Assembly (NCBI RefSeq): GCF_028858725.1
Contig: NC_084773.1
Location: forward strand, 18,546,850 to 18,610,849
Direction of reading: 5' to 3'
DNA length: 64,000 nucleotides
Origin: Colius striatus
Taxonomy: Eukaryota; Chordata; Aves; Coliiformes; Coliidae
Part shown: positions 1 to 10,712 of the stretch, one piece after another
Position numbering within the stretch: position 1 is the first letter of the stretch
Layout of the letters: each line of letters starts with the position of its first letter
Made by a program: the position numbers and the translations under genes
The notes under the pieces: generated by a model
Seen by the model: only the letters and a program-made list of their open reading frames with translations
Told to the model about the DNA's origin: nothing
Databases searched by the model: none

Positions 1-588
1 GGGACACTTGAATGCTGGATGTATTGAAATGAAGTTTGTTCCCAGTGTAACTGCACTGAAGTACCAGAAGGTATGCAAGGAGCTGATCCAGGTGCAGTGT
101 CTGAAATCGCATTCCCCTACCGGAAATGAAGTGCACCGCCAGAAGGGGATGTGATGAATTCAACCTGACACATGTGGGTTTTAAACAGGTCGTAAGACTC
201 TGCCTGTGAAAATGTGTGAAGGCCTTAAAAGAGGTAGCACAGCTTCTCTTTGAGCCTGTTGGATGTCACTGCAGGGCAACACCTCAGACATAGGCAAGGG
301 GAAAATGTTTTGGGAAATGTGCATATGAATCCTGTGTGAAGCTCATCCCCCTTCCCAGCCCCACCGCTTGCCCTCGCGCCCTCCCCCCACTTTGAGGCAG
401 CACCACCACCGGACCAACGTCCAGTGCCACATATGCTCCTATCAGTAATTACATTGAGCTGATAAATCAATAACCTCTTTCAGATTCTCAGTTTAAAATT
501 GAAATGCACATTGACAATAACCTTCCCTTTCGTTGTCTTTTGTGGATCTTTTTCATCCCCTCCTCTCCTTGCTCTGCAAATGCAAAAG
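1..588 (+). other. GXYLT2: GXYLT2 intron (partial, 3' end)
   Basis: I see no match to the upstream GXYLT2 exon, whose human equivalent contains an FKPCAAQRLFLP-like sequence. The last 60 bases form the pyrimidine-rich tract ahead of the acceptor at 587-588. Nothing else is recognised. Confidence 0.8.
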
Positions 589-840
589 GTCATTTTAAAG
601 GATGTGGATTCTCTCCTTTACGTGGATACTGACGTTCTCTTCCTGAGGCCCATTGATGACATCTGGCACATCCTGACAGAGTTCAATTCGACACAGCTCG
701 CTGCGATGGCCCCGGAGCACGAAATCCCAAAGATTGGCTGGTACAGTCGCTTTGCGCGTCACCCCTATTACGGGACAACCGGAGTCAATTCCGGAGTGAT
801 GCTGATGAATTTAACGCGCATACGCAACACTCACTTCAAG
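589..840 (+). CDS. GXYLT2: GXYLT2 exon (first in window) with the DTD motif
   Basis: This 252-bp exon encodes 84 whole codons from [15 protein letters not shown] to TRIRNTHFK. The acceptor is the AG at 587-588 after a pyrimidine-rich tract, and the donor is GTGAGC at 841. Both borders are phase 0. The open frame extends left to about 499, but that stretch reads as intron. Confidence 0.95.
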
Positions 841-3477
841 GTGAGCAGAAACACAGCTGGTGCAGAACAAGGGATTTCGGTATTCTTCACATCTTGCAAA
901 ACTCACCATAAAATGATACCAAATTTGGAATGTAAAGAATCCAAACAATGTAGGTTCTGGATAATTGGTGACTAAAAACAATCATAGTGAAAGTGATCAT
1001 GAAAACAAATGAAACTTCCGCAAGAGACTGGAGCTCTGGGAACTGCTGGATGAAGCAGTCTGATAGCAGCAGTAAAAATGGCATCTTCACCATTTCATTT
1101 TCCCTTCAAAGACACCTGAAAGAATAAACTCAGGGATCTTTAGTGCAGTCACTGTATTGGTTTTACAATCGAAAACTTCCTGTAAATATCCAGACAAACT
1201 GGTAATTTTCTCCATCTGCAGTGAAAAGTATTTTGTGTCCTCCAGCAGATTTAACTATTTCTATTAATTGATATAACTGGGAAAGGAACGGTTTCACTGC
1301 CATCTCTTCTCCTGTGTGAAAGGCCTGACTTGTAAAATGTCTTTTATTGAGCTCCTATTCTCTACTCTGCTTATTGAGCCCAAGTGGTCTCGTCCTTCTG
1401 TTGAGGGTGAGGTTTTCCTGTACTGTTACACGAACAGCTAAAGTGACATTTACTAGAGTGACTAGTTACTAGAGTAATTCTTAATACCATAATTCCCAGG
1501 GAAGATGTTTTGTGCATTTCCCCTCACTTTTACACCTCAGTTTTCACCTTGTCCCTGCATTTTTGCATTTTTTTTTACTTTTTCTCCCTCCTGTTGCTTG
1601 GACTATGAAGATTATGAATAGCATGAGCTGACATCAGAGCTAGGCCCAGGGGACCTTGCTTTCCTGTTTACATAATTAGGAGTGTGGTCAGCTCTGCTCT
1701 TCCATCCCAATCCAGGCCTAACATTTCCTGGTATTTTTCACCTGGGTACCCGCCATGGCTTTAGCAGATGTACAAACACATGGGTGTCCCCCTTTGTGTT
1801 ACCACATCACCCTTCACGATATTAACCCTTTGCTTCTGTTTTTCTGCCCTGCAGAACAGCATGATACCAAGTGGTTTGACTTGGGAGGAAATGTTATATC
1901 CATTATATCAAAAGTACAAAAACTACATTACATGGGGAGACCAGGATTTGCTAAATATCATTTTTAACTTTAACCCAGGTGAGTAACGATTCTCAGAGCC
2001 ATGATTACCTGTGTTAAGAAAATGTCTTAAACTTGAAAAATCAAAACCCAAAAGGTCCTGTTTGTTATTAACAAAATGCCCAACATAGTCTGGTATGACA
2101 TGAACATGTAAAGACACCTGGGATTTTCAGCCTGTAGGAATACTTCTGAAAGTGGTGCAGGTAGTGGGGGTCGGGTATAGTTCCCTTCAATATTTCATCT
2201 GTTTCCTAGTACCAGGGCCTAGCTGGAAAAATGCTTTGGTTTGTGCTCTGAGTTTTCTGAAATTCAGCTGAATTCTGCTACTTATGCAAATGAGTAACAA
2301 AGCTGATAGAAAAACTGAGACCTTTGTGAAAGAAGTAACTGAAATGACTTGTCTCAGCTTTTTTACAGAAACGTGGTTGAACTTGCTGTAACTCTTGTTT
2401 GACATCTTTATTCTTTTCCTCCTCCCTGTCTCCCCTGACTGCCACTGGCAGAGTGTCTCTACGTGTTTCCATGTCAGTGGAACTACCGGCCTGATCACTG
2501 TATGTATGGGAGCAACTGTAAAGGTGCAGAGGAAGAAGGTGTCTCTATTCTGCATGGAAATAGAGGAGTCTACCATGATGACAAACAGCCCACGTTCAAG
2601 GCACTCTATGAAGTGATACGTGATGTGAGTCTTTTCTCTTGACAGAGGCAGTCACTTGTCTCACTGTAGCTTGCTGCTTTAACTGCCTCACCCCAGCTGC
2701 TCTTCCAGCAGATCTGGCTGAGCATAGTTGTGCTTTCTGTATACTCATCAGACACAAAATGACAAGGTTGCTTGGGCCTCTCCTACTGCATTTATTGTTT
2801 AACAATCCTCCCTCATGTTATAGTGAACTTCTAATAAAAAAGGCCGATGAACTGTTAATTTGTAGTAGTTGAGGTAGAGAAGTTGAGTTCTTCCTGTTGA
2901 TACTGCAGCTGTGCTGCATGAATTTCCCATGAAAACTTGTCCTCCCTTAGCACCTAGAGCTGCAGGGCACATGGAAGGCAGAAGCTTGCATACAGACACA
3001 GGTCCATATTTCCACTTGAATGTTGCATGTGTACAACTCTGCTCTTGTTAGTAAACCTCCTCTAAATACAGAGTTGAGGAGTAGTTGGCCCTTTCAGGTA
3101 GGCCCAGACAAACTTTTCTGAAAGCAATTACTCAAGCAGACCAGGGTCTGAAGTTGGTTTGAAGGTTTGGTGACACTATGGGAGGGTAAGGGACAAGTCA
3201 TTGCACACCCATATAAGGTTCTATCTTACAAAAACTTCTAAAATGCCATTTTGTAACTAGTGAAAACTATTCATTCTTTTTTTCTTTTCTTTAGTTCCCA
3301 TTTGAAGACAATCTCTTCCAGTCTTTGTACTACCCTCTGCAATCTAAGTTTCTGGAGACGGTGCACACTTTATGTGGGAGAATCCCACAAGTATTTTTGA
3401 AGCAAATTGAGAAAACTATGAAGAAGGTGTATGAAAATCGTGTCATTGTCTATTTGGGGGCCAACCACAGATACTAA
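589..3477 (+). CDS. GXYLT2: Glucoside xylosyltransferase 2, C-terminal part (4 exons; gene continues upstream)
   Basis: The joined exons 589-840, 1855-1978, 2452-2624 and 3295-3477 encode the last 243 residues of a Golgi type II membrane glycosyltransferase. From knowledge of the family, GXYLT enzymes transfer xylose from UDP-xylose to O-linked glucose on EGF repeats of Notch-type proteins. The visible part has the donor- and metal-binding DTD motif (625-633, in [12 protein letters not shown]), then the family blocks [57 protein letters not shown] and [16 protein letters not shown]. The tail [18 protein letters not shown] fits GXYLT2 better than GXYLT1, as I recall the human proteins. The human protein is about 440 residues, so the N-terminal anchor and stem exons lie left of the window. 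All introns are GT-AG and the frame is kept across every junction. GXYLT1 is the only serious alternative. Confidence 0.96.
841..1854 (+). other. GXYLT2: GXYLT2 intron, 1014 bp
   Basis: This is a GT-AG intron between the DTD exon and the TWGDQD exon. I see no recognisable repeat or RNA gene in it. Confidence 0.9.
1855..1978 (+). CDS. GXYLT2: GXYLT2 exon with TWGDQDLLN block
   Basis: This 124-bp exon follows the acceptor CCCTGCAG at 1847-1854 and ends at the donor GTGAGT (1979). It encodes [20 protein letters not shown] and then the conserved [12 protein letters not shown]. It leaves one base that joins the next exon to make the Glu codon of the PECLYVFP sequence. Confidence 0.95.
1979..2451 (+). 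other. GXYLT2: GXYLT2 intron, 473 bp
   Basis: This is a short GT-AG intron. Minus-strand open frames of up to about 129 codons here have no family signature and are read as chance. Confidence 0.9.
2452..2624 (+). CDS. GXYLT2: GXYLT2 exon with [12 protein letters not shown] block
   Basis: This 173-bp exon lies between the acceptor TGGCAG (ending 2451) and the donor GTGAGT (2625). It encodes [20 protein letters not shown] and the conserved [15 protein letters not shown] segment. The last codon is complete (phase 0). Confidence 0.95.
2625..3294 (+). other. GXYLT2: GXYLT2 last intron, 670 bp
   Basis: This is a GT-AG intron ending in a long TTTCTTTTCTTTAG acceptor tract. It contains an AATAAA-like string near 2833, but as intron sequence this is not expected to be used. 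Confidence 0.9.
3295..3477 (+). CDS. GXYLT2: GXYLT2 terminal coding exon
   Basis: This exon has 60 codons and a TAA stop at 3475-3477, after the acceptor TTTCTTTAG (ending 3294). It encodes [16 protein letters not shown], then the [20 protein letters not shown] block. The last dozen residues, [11 protein letters not shown], look less conserved, as expected for the extreme C-terminus. Confidence 0.95.
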   Translation, partial: FPFEDNLFQSLYYPLQSKFLETVHTLCGRIPQVFLKQIEKTMKKVYENRVIVYLGANHRY

Positions 3478-6400
3478 ATGCAGCTGTCTTTTTATGCAGA
3501 GTTTTTATTCTTGCATACCATCTCATGAAGTATATAAATGAAGAGCATGAACTCCTTTACTGCAACTCAGAATGAAAATATTTTCCCTATCCATAACTGC
3601 TGAAATTATAAAACCAGAGGAAATCCTAGAAGTCTACCTAAACTGTCTTTTCTTGGGCCTTTTGTTTTCTTCCTATGTCTACTCTTGGTTGCAACAGGCA
3701 GAGAGGATGATACTTCTATCTGATGAGTTTGGTTAGCTGTTGAAGTACAGCTGTATTCACTGTAACTACTTTGAAGTTGTGGAAAAGCTTGTACTGATCT
3801 TATCTTAACAAAAGTTATGGTTTGAGCTCCAACATGGAGAATGCAACTCATGAAGTGATAGGGCAAGTATTCTTGACTGCCATGAGGATGAATTACAGAA
3901 AAGATCACTTGTGATAGGATAAGTTACAATTTACTATAGTAAAGGGAAAGTGTTTGCTTGAAATTGCACTCCTCTCTGAAGATGTGTAACCTGCTATTGT
4001 TCAACATAGGAGATTTCTCTTACTTAAAAAGGTTAGGGCAATAGAAGTGTCTATTTACCTTGTATTTTACAGCACTTTTTGTCCAGTGATTGTCATTTTC
4101 CCTTCCTCTCTTCAATAGTTTTGTGAGGGCTTCTCATGAAGGAATTCGAAGGAAAATAATTACAGCATAAGCATGAGGACTGTGCATAACTGGGAGGGGG
4201 TTGCTGTGGAAGCTGTGGCAGCTGCACAGCTCACAGAGAACAGCAAGAGAATCCTTTCTTGCATAGAGTACTGTCTTCCCCTCACAGCCCTGTACAGTTT
4301 TCAGAATGTATTCACTAACTTGGTAGTACTAAGTACGTGACAGACAGTCCTAAAATAATTGTGAATGAAGGGGACAAAACCAGGTACTATTGATCTGTTT
4401 TCCTCTTCAGTTAAACCTCTTTAATTGCTGTTTACTGCACACTAACAATGGCATGCTGCTGACAGCCCTTCTTCCATCCCTGCTCTGGGAGGCTGCAGTT
4501 GCTGCCTCTAACACCCCCTTTCTGCTTCACCAAAAACCTGGGGCACAGTAATTGTTTCTGTCTGACACTTCTGCTCCTGAAGGCAGAGTTTTACTCTAGG
4601 ATCACAATGAATGGCCTCCAGGTGAAAGGATACAAGACGGTTTGGATGTTTACTTGAAATAGATTTTGAAAGCATGATGCTTAGGATACACACAGACAAG
4701 AGCTTATTAAAACTTGCAGTAGCTCAAAGGTGCTTGGGACAAGCCACTGGGAAACTGGAAGGGAGGGCAGTCTTGAAGAGCAGCAGTCCAAGAGCTGACT
4801 CCTAGAGGGCATGTTCCAAGTGTAAGCCCTAAGAGGTGTGTGGAGGTGACTGCTTGAAGAAGACAGCAGAGAAAATTATTTTCAAGTCTATTCAGCAGAA
4901 AAAATTAGTCATTACTTGGAATTACTCATTCAGGCAAAGTAGGAGAGGGATGAGGAGGGTGAGATACACGAAGCTTTCTTCTAGTGAAACCTGATGTGGG
5001 TTATATATCCTGTACATGCAACATGCATTGCTTGGAGGTAAATATTTGGAGTGTGTGAATGAGGGAAAGGATGTGTTTCCCAAGGGAAAAGGTAAGATTT
5101 CTGAAGAATTAGAGTTTTGGGGGTTTCTACCCTGTCTGGCCAGAACTGATGCACAGTTTCATAAGAAAGCAGATTCCAAGAGCAGGTCCTTTTAGCTTGC
5201 ACATTCCACTGCTTGCGTGGCTGCTAGTGAGAGGAGGGAGAAGCAGGCCCTGCCGCATCTTCAGCTGCCAGATGCACAGCCTGTGCGCAGGATGAAGTGC
5301 TGACACGCGAGTGTGAAAACGTCTGTGACACGTCCCTGAGGGTGCTGGGGGAATGACACGAGTGGCAAACAGCATCACTGCAGCCATCGGCATAGGGGAG
5401 GGAGGACCTCAGAGCAGAAGTGTGGAATGAGGGACAGATGCTCTTGGTCCTGGCAGTTTCCCTGCAGTCTGTGCTCAGACAAACCAATGACTTTTGTTTG
5501 CCCCGCTGTATGCTCTAAATTCTAATCAATAACTCATGCAGATTGCTGACTCAGATCCCTTATCCTTCAGCCTTTGCCATGTACATGTAACTCAACATGC
5601 AAAAGAGGGAGGCAGCTCTGCATCTGTTTTGATGGAAAGCCTGGGACCCAGAGAACATCTCAACCTGTGGGTAGATGTTACTGTCTCTCACAACTTGCCT
5701 TAGTGTTTTCTATTTTTACCTCAAGTTTTAGTTGCTGCTTAAAAAGAAGAGTACATTTCTAGCTACAGAGAGAAGTGTGAAAACTAACCCAAATGAACCT
5801 TGAAGGCTTCAGAGACAGAAGGCAATGAAAAGAAAATTCAGCTTGCTGTTTTAAAAAGTTTAAGATAGGTAAGCCTAACGTACGACAGGTAAACCCCTGG
5901 GGCTAGCAGTACTGAGAACTTGTGGCAACTGTTAGCTTGCTTTTTAATCTTGATGTTCAAGTATCAGGGTAAGGCTGGCCATAGGTCAAACAAGGCTGGA
6001 TGAGACATACGCTGGGCACCCTGAATTCCACATTTCTATGGTCTCAACAAGCCACAGAGGGTTGCAGAGCAGAAGTCTCATTGCCCAGAAGGTTGTGATG
6101 CTGGTGCTAAGCCTCTGAAGTGCAGGAGGCTGTGATTATGTCAGCTGTGATTCAGCAGAACCCTGCAACTATGGGCACATGAAAATGAAGGACTGGCATT
6201 CATTACAAAACAAGGGCGTTATTGCATATAAACCAATTAGGGATTAAAACAGGGCTTTTCATGTTTACAGGAGGTGCTGCATTATGTTTAGAATGAACCG
6301 TGTTATGTTCTGAACAGCTATTAAAATATATGAAGTATATGCTTTAACGTGAAGACTTTTGTTAATGTAATATCAACTTGCAGGAAGAATGGAGGAGGTT

Positions 6401-6624
6401 CCCCCTGCTGTGCTTTTTTTTCTCAGGAAAGAAAGCTATAATCTGAACTCTCCAAAGTGTTTTAAAACAATTACACAACTTTGAATTTTATTGTCGTTAG
6501 AATTATTAATTTATATTTTATTACAGCTTCCAAAACCATGTTGTATTTTGGTTTTAACAGTAGTGAATCTAATAGTAATCTTATTTAGAAAGCAGTTTTA
6601 ATTCATTTTGTATTTTATGCTTGT

Positions 6625-6647
6625 GGCTAATTCCCTGTTAATTAGCC
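6625..6647. repeat. Inverted TAATT homeodomain-like site pair
   Basis: The arms GGCTAATT (6625-6632) and AATTAGCC (6640-6647) are perfect inverted repeats with a 7-bp spacer. They sit in an AT-rich block. The arrangement resembles a paired homeodomain binding site, but that role is only inferred. Confidence 0.4.
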
Positions 6648-7432
6648 TGCATTTATTTTAGTAATGGGATATGTAAATACTTATATAGACTTTATATTCT
6701 CATTTCCCCTTCCTCTCATGTATTTTAGTTCTTTCCAATGGCATAATGTAACCAAAACACCTTTGCTAATGTAACACTGTGAGTGTGTCATCATTACACA
6801 AGGTTAAATGAAAACAGTGTTCTTTACATGTGTGGAAGCTCCAGCCCAGGACATGGGTTGGTGACAAAGGCAGAGGGTCAGTGTTCCTGCTGAGGAGGGG
6901 GCTGCAGGGCTGTGCTGGTCCCTGGGCTTCGGTGTGGCCCAGGACAGTAAATGCAGAACTGAGACCAGGCTGCATCGGCACCAGATGTTCAGGGCTTCGA
7001 TTTGCTTTATTATAGTTGAACTTGCAGAAGATTGATAAATAGGGGCTTCCTGTTAGCTGCTGCAGAGCACCTCCTTTTAGTCCAAAGCCATTTCAGCTGG
7101 TGTCAGGCTACCAGCATCCATTGTACAGCAAAGAACTGCCAGAGTGGGGAGCAGTTGGTTGCATCATTTACATCTTGTGAGAGTTTTCCCAGGCTATTTG
7201 CCTGCTACTATAAGGCAAGCTTAAATTGCTCTGCTATCATTTCGCTTACAGGTGGAAACTGGAAACTGCTCTGTGTGTGCAGCACAAGAGCATAGGCATA
7301 AAGAATTCTGTACCTTTTCTCTGTCATTTCATTGCTTGTGTATTTTGATTTGAGAAGCACACCAACTGCTTATAGCTCCCAAGGAGGCCTAGCAGTGAAC
7401 TTGTGTGTTAAGATCCTTTGGCTTACAGTACA

Positions 7433-7438
7433 AATAAA
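7433..7438 (+). promoter_or_regulatory. GXYLT2: Candidate distal poly(A) signal for GXYLT2
   Basis: This is the first AATAAA after the GXYLT2 stop, followed within about 60 bases by T-rich and TG-rich sequence, including a (TG)n run near 7491. Further AATAAA hexamers lie at 7961, 8353 and 9051, so this assignment is tentative. Confidence 0.35.
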
Positions 7439-7490
7439 TGACGTTTTCAGCAAGCTCTGTATTTTGATAGTTTTCTTTAAAATACAAGAT

Positions 7491-7506
7491 TGTGTGTGTG
7501 TGTGTA
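7491..7506. repeat. (TG)n microsatellite
   Basis: This is eight TG dinucleotides in a row. It is too short to say more. Confidence 0.8.
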
Positions 7507-10500
7507 CTGGGTCTGGTTGGGATGAAGATTAGTATTAGTGATGTTAACATGTATGCATATAGGGTATGTCTGCATTGAACAGAGAAATGTGTTCCTCTTT
7601 TACAACTCTACTGTGAGAGACTATCCTATTATGTATGTTCCTGAAAGAGAAAAATGCACACATTTAACTTGTGTCCTGCTGTTTTACCTTTTCCTTTGTA
7701 CTGTTTTCTCTGATACCTTCTGCTCTGTAGAGGACATCCCTTCCTTTCTTGTATTTAATTTCATAGTGTTTGACACTCTTGTATGATCATGGCTGCCATG
7801 TCCTTGGTTGTGCTGCAACACTTCTGTGTACAGATGTGTGTGAGCTGTCTATTCAGCCAAACTAGTTGTCTGCCTGGTGATTAAATTGTTTTCTCTCTTG
7901 CTGCACTTGCTCATCTGTACAGCATGCTGGGCTCAGCCGCGCTGACTCCTTGAAGTCAGGAATAAAACTCCCGTTGCTACTCATAGGAAGAGGTGTAATG
8001 CCAGCTGTCCAACGAGTGTGCTCCGTACAGCGCCGCCTCACCTCTGCCCTGGCAGCTGCGGATTTCAGTTGCATTTAGTTATGGGCTTTGTAACCAAACT
8101 GGTCAGTGATGTTCTGATCCAAGAACTTGCAAACATGCCTTTAGTCAGTGCTGCTGTGGGGAGAAGACAGAGTTCTGCCAATGGGACTGGCAGAGGTAAG
8201 ACAAGCTAACAGCAGATAGGATGGGCATTTATCTGTGGCTGGTGAATCAGGGGAAGGGACCTGGATTGTGATTTCCTGTGTCCCCATTGCCGTGATGCTG
8301 CATTTGTTACATCAGTCTAATCTTGTCAGCTGCAGCTCTCCTGTTTGGAACAAATAAACTCTCAGTTCACTGAAGCAAGGCCTTGAAGCTTGGGCACCTA
8401 CAGCTCAGGGACCTGGACCCAGAACAGTCTCCTTCTCCCCTGCCCTCACTGTAGTATGCACATGAACAACCACAGCACGGATGGACTGTGGGGGACCTCG
8501 TGGAGCACTGCAGCTAAATGGAGCTCAGCTGTCATTTTACATCCTTCCTCCGAAGTACCATCCTAGCACAGAGACCTCTGGGTGTTATGGGACATTTAGA
8601 GCTGGGAATGAAGTACAACTAACCAAAAAATGTGACACTTCAATACTAGGATAAATCTTTACACTTTATCAACTCTAGCCAAAAACATTGATCATTTAAT
8701 TTCAAATCATTTCCTTCCAACTACTTCAAGAAGAGATTCCTCTGCTAAGAATCTGGTACCTGTAACCACAAAGAAGCCAGCTTTTGGAATATATTTTGTT
8801 CTTGTTCATCAGATAAGGGTCAAACAGGATGACAGCAGCCATCCAGAGGTGGGGTAACACATGTCCGTGTGTTATCCCCAGCCAAGGCTGAAAACACATT
8901 CCCTAAGAGCTGTGCAGGCAAGTGCTCTCTACGCTGGGATCCATACAGCCTCCAGCCTCCTCAAGAATTGTTGGCATGAGATAAGGAATTGCTATTTGTG
9001 CTTCAAAAGAAATAGCAGTGTTTGGAAATTTTGCTTTCATTCTGGATCAGAATAAAAAGCAAACTGTCAACACTTCCTTTGAAAGGAAAATGGAAATTGA
9101 GACTAAACACAAAAATGAGATTCAGCATTTAAGATTAACAGCACTTTGTTAATGTTTTCTTTTGAGGTAAAAGATTTTGTTTTGACTTTTACATTGCTAT
9201 AAATGTAACCATAATTGCTTATGTTATTTTGTGAAAACTACAGTGTAGTCCAAGAATGTGTGACTGTGTCTTAGAACTAAAATATTTTGGTCATACTGAA
9301 ATAATGATATCAAAATGAAAACAGAAAAGTGGCATCAGTCGACCTGTTCCTGCAGAAGTGCTCTGGGGTTCATATGAGAAAAGATGTGGGTATTTGATAT
9401 GTGTAAGTATAGGGCTTCGTGGCTAACCTAGGTGAAGCATAGGATGTTCAGCACATCTAACTTCATTTTTTTACTTACTGTGAGTACTCTTTCAAAATCA
9501 AACCCAACTCCCACTATTTTTCTGTTTTCAGCTGTTTCTGGCTTTAAGGCACTGAGCTATTTGGATCTTTTGATACTCCACAGACTTCCCCATCTATTAA
9601 AAGCCTATTAAAGATTTTTAGTCATTTTCTCAAGGAGGGACATAATTTGTCTTGAAGTGGCTATGAGCTGCTTCAAAGAAAAACAAAATATCTTTTCCAT
9701 TCTGAGTGGTTCAGAGACAGGGTTTTTTTTAATGTCATGTTACTGTACTATACTTGATTTTCTGCAGCTGTAATCTAAAAGCCAAACCCACAACCGCCCT
9801 GACCTCCTCCTGTAAATCTTTGATGTGTATCAAGGTACAGTATTTTCTGAGGATCTAAATGGCCCTTGACACATAGGATTGTTCTAACTATTTGGATTCT
9901 GCTGCATCTCACTGATACTTTGCTGAATGGCTACAGTCTCTTTCAAAGCACACTAAGCCATTTTGGTTCTAACTGAGCCGAAACAGCTTGCAAATTGCTG
10001 TCACACATCGATGAATGAAATTACATCAACCCGGGTCAGGGTTCTCTAGAGACTTCATCTAAGCTTCACTGCTGAAAGCAAAAGTGTCTGCTGGTCCTAC
10101 ACCATACATCACTTTAATCGGCTTTGGGTCTGTTGATCTGTGCCCCAGGGTTGGACAGTCTTTAATTCTGTAGAACTTGAGAAAGTCTTACATTACTAAA
10201 CCTCAAGAATCAGGCTTTGTTGTTTGTTGTAGGGTTAAAGTCATTCCAGGGCACTGAGGTAAACTAGCCCAGATGAGCCCCCGGTGCTGCCAAGATGAGT
10301 AGCCTCCATCCTCTGCTCTTCCCACATGCTGCTAGTCTTTCCCTGGCCCCAGCCACCCTGGCCAGGAGAACTGCTGCTGGTGCTGAGAACTGATTTGACA
10401 AAAATCACAGCTTTCCATGGGTCAGCATATAGGAAGGAGCAGGAAATGCAGGAATGTCCTTTTTGTGTAGCACACATTGATCTATTAAAGATTCATCAGA

Positions 10501-10644
10501 ATCAGCAATGTATTTTATGCTCTTTTTTCATTTTTGTCTGCAAGGGGTGTGATGTGATTTCATTGCTGGCTCTTGGTTTCTAGTTTGTTCTAATTTCTGC
10601 TTTTATTTCATAAAGATGAGAACAAGGAAGTACATAATTATGTT

Positions 10645-10712
10645 TAAAGGTCAGACCCACTAATCTTAAAGGTCCTTTCCAACCTAAATGGTTCTAAGGC
10701 TCTATGCTATGT
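10645..10712 (+). mobile_element. CR1 LINE 3'-end remnant
   Basis: The string ATCTTAAAGGTCCTTTCCAA followed by a TTCTA...TCTATG-like tail is the typical 3' terminus of avian CR1 retrotransposons, here in + orientation. Only about 65 bp can be recognised, so it is either a very 5'-truncated or an old copy. Confidence 0.75.

Larger units (their letters stand above)
3478..7460 (+). other. GXYLT2: GXYLT2 3' UTR (extent uncertain) and following spacer
   Basis: No canonical AATAAA occurs between the stop and 7433. ATTAAA variants lie at 4706-4711, 6243-6248 and 6320-6325, and the first AATAAA is at 7433-7438. The 3' UTR may therefore be as long as about 4 kb, or it may end earlier at a variant signal. 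The stretch 6180-6760 is AT-rich and has several TAATTA-type motifs. I see no protein-coding exon in this interval. Confidence 0.5.

Noticed and set aside
2187-2576. 129-codon minus-strand frame overlapping a GXYLT2 exon
   Set aside because: It is antisense to a confirmed GXYLT2 exon and intron and has no domain signature, so it is a shadow frame.
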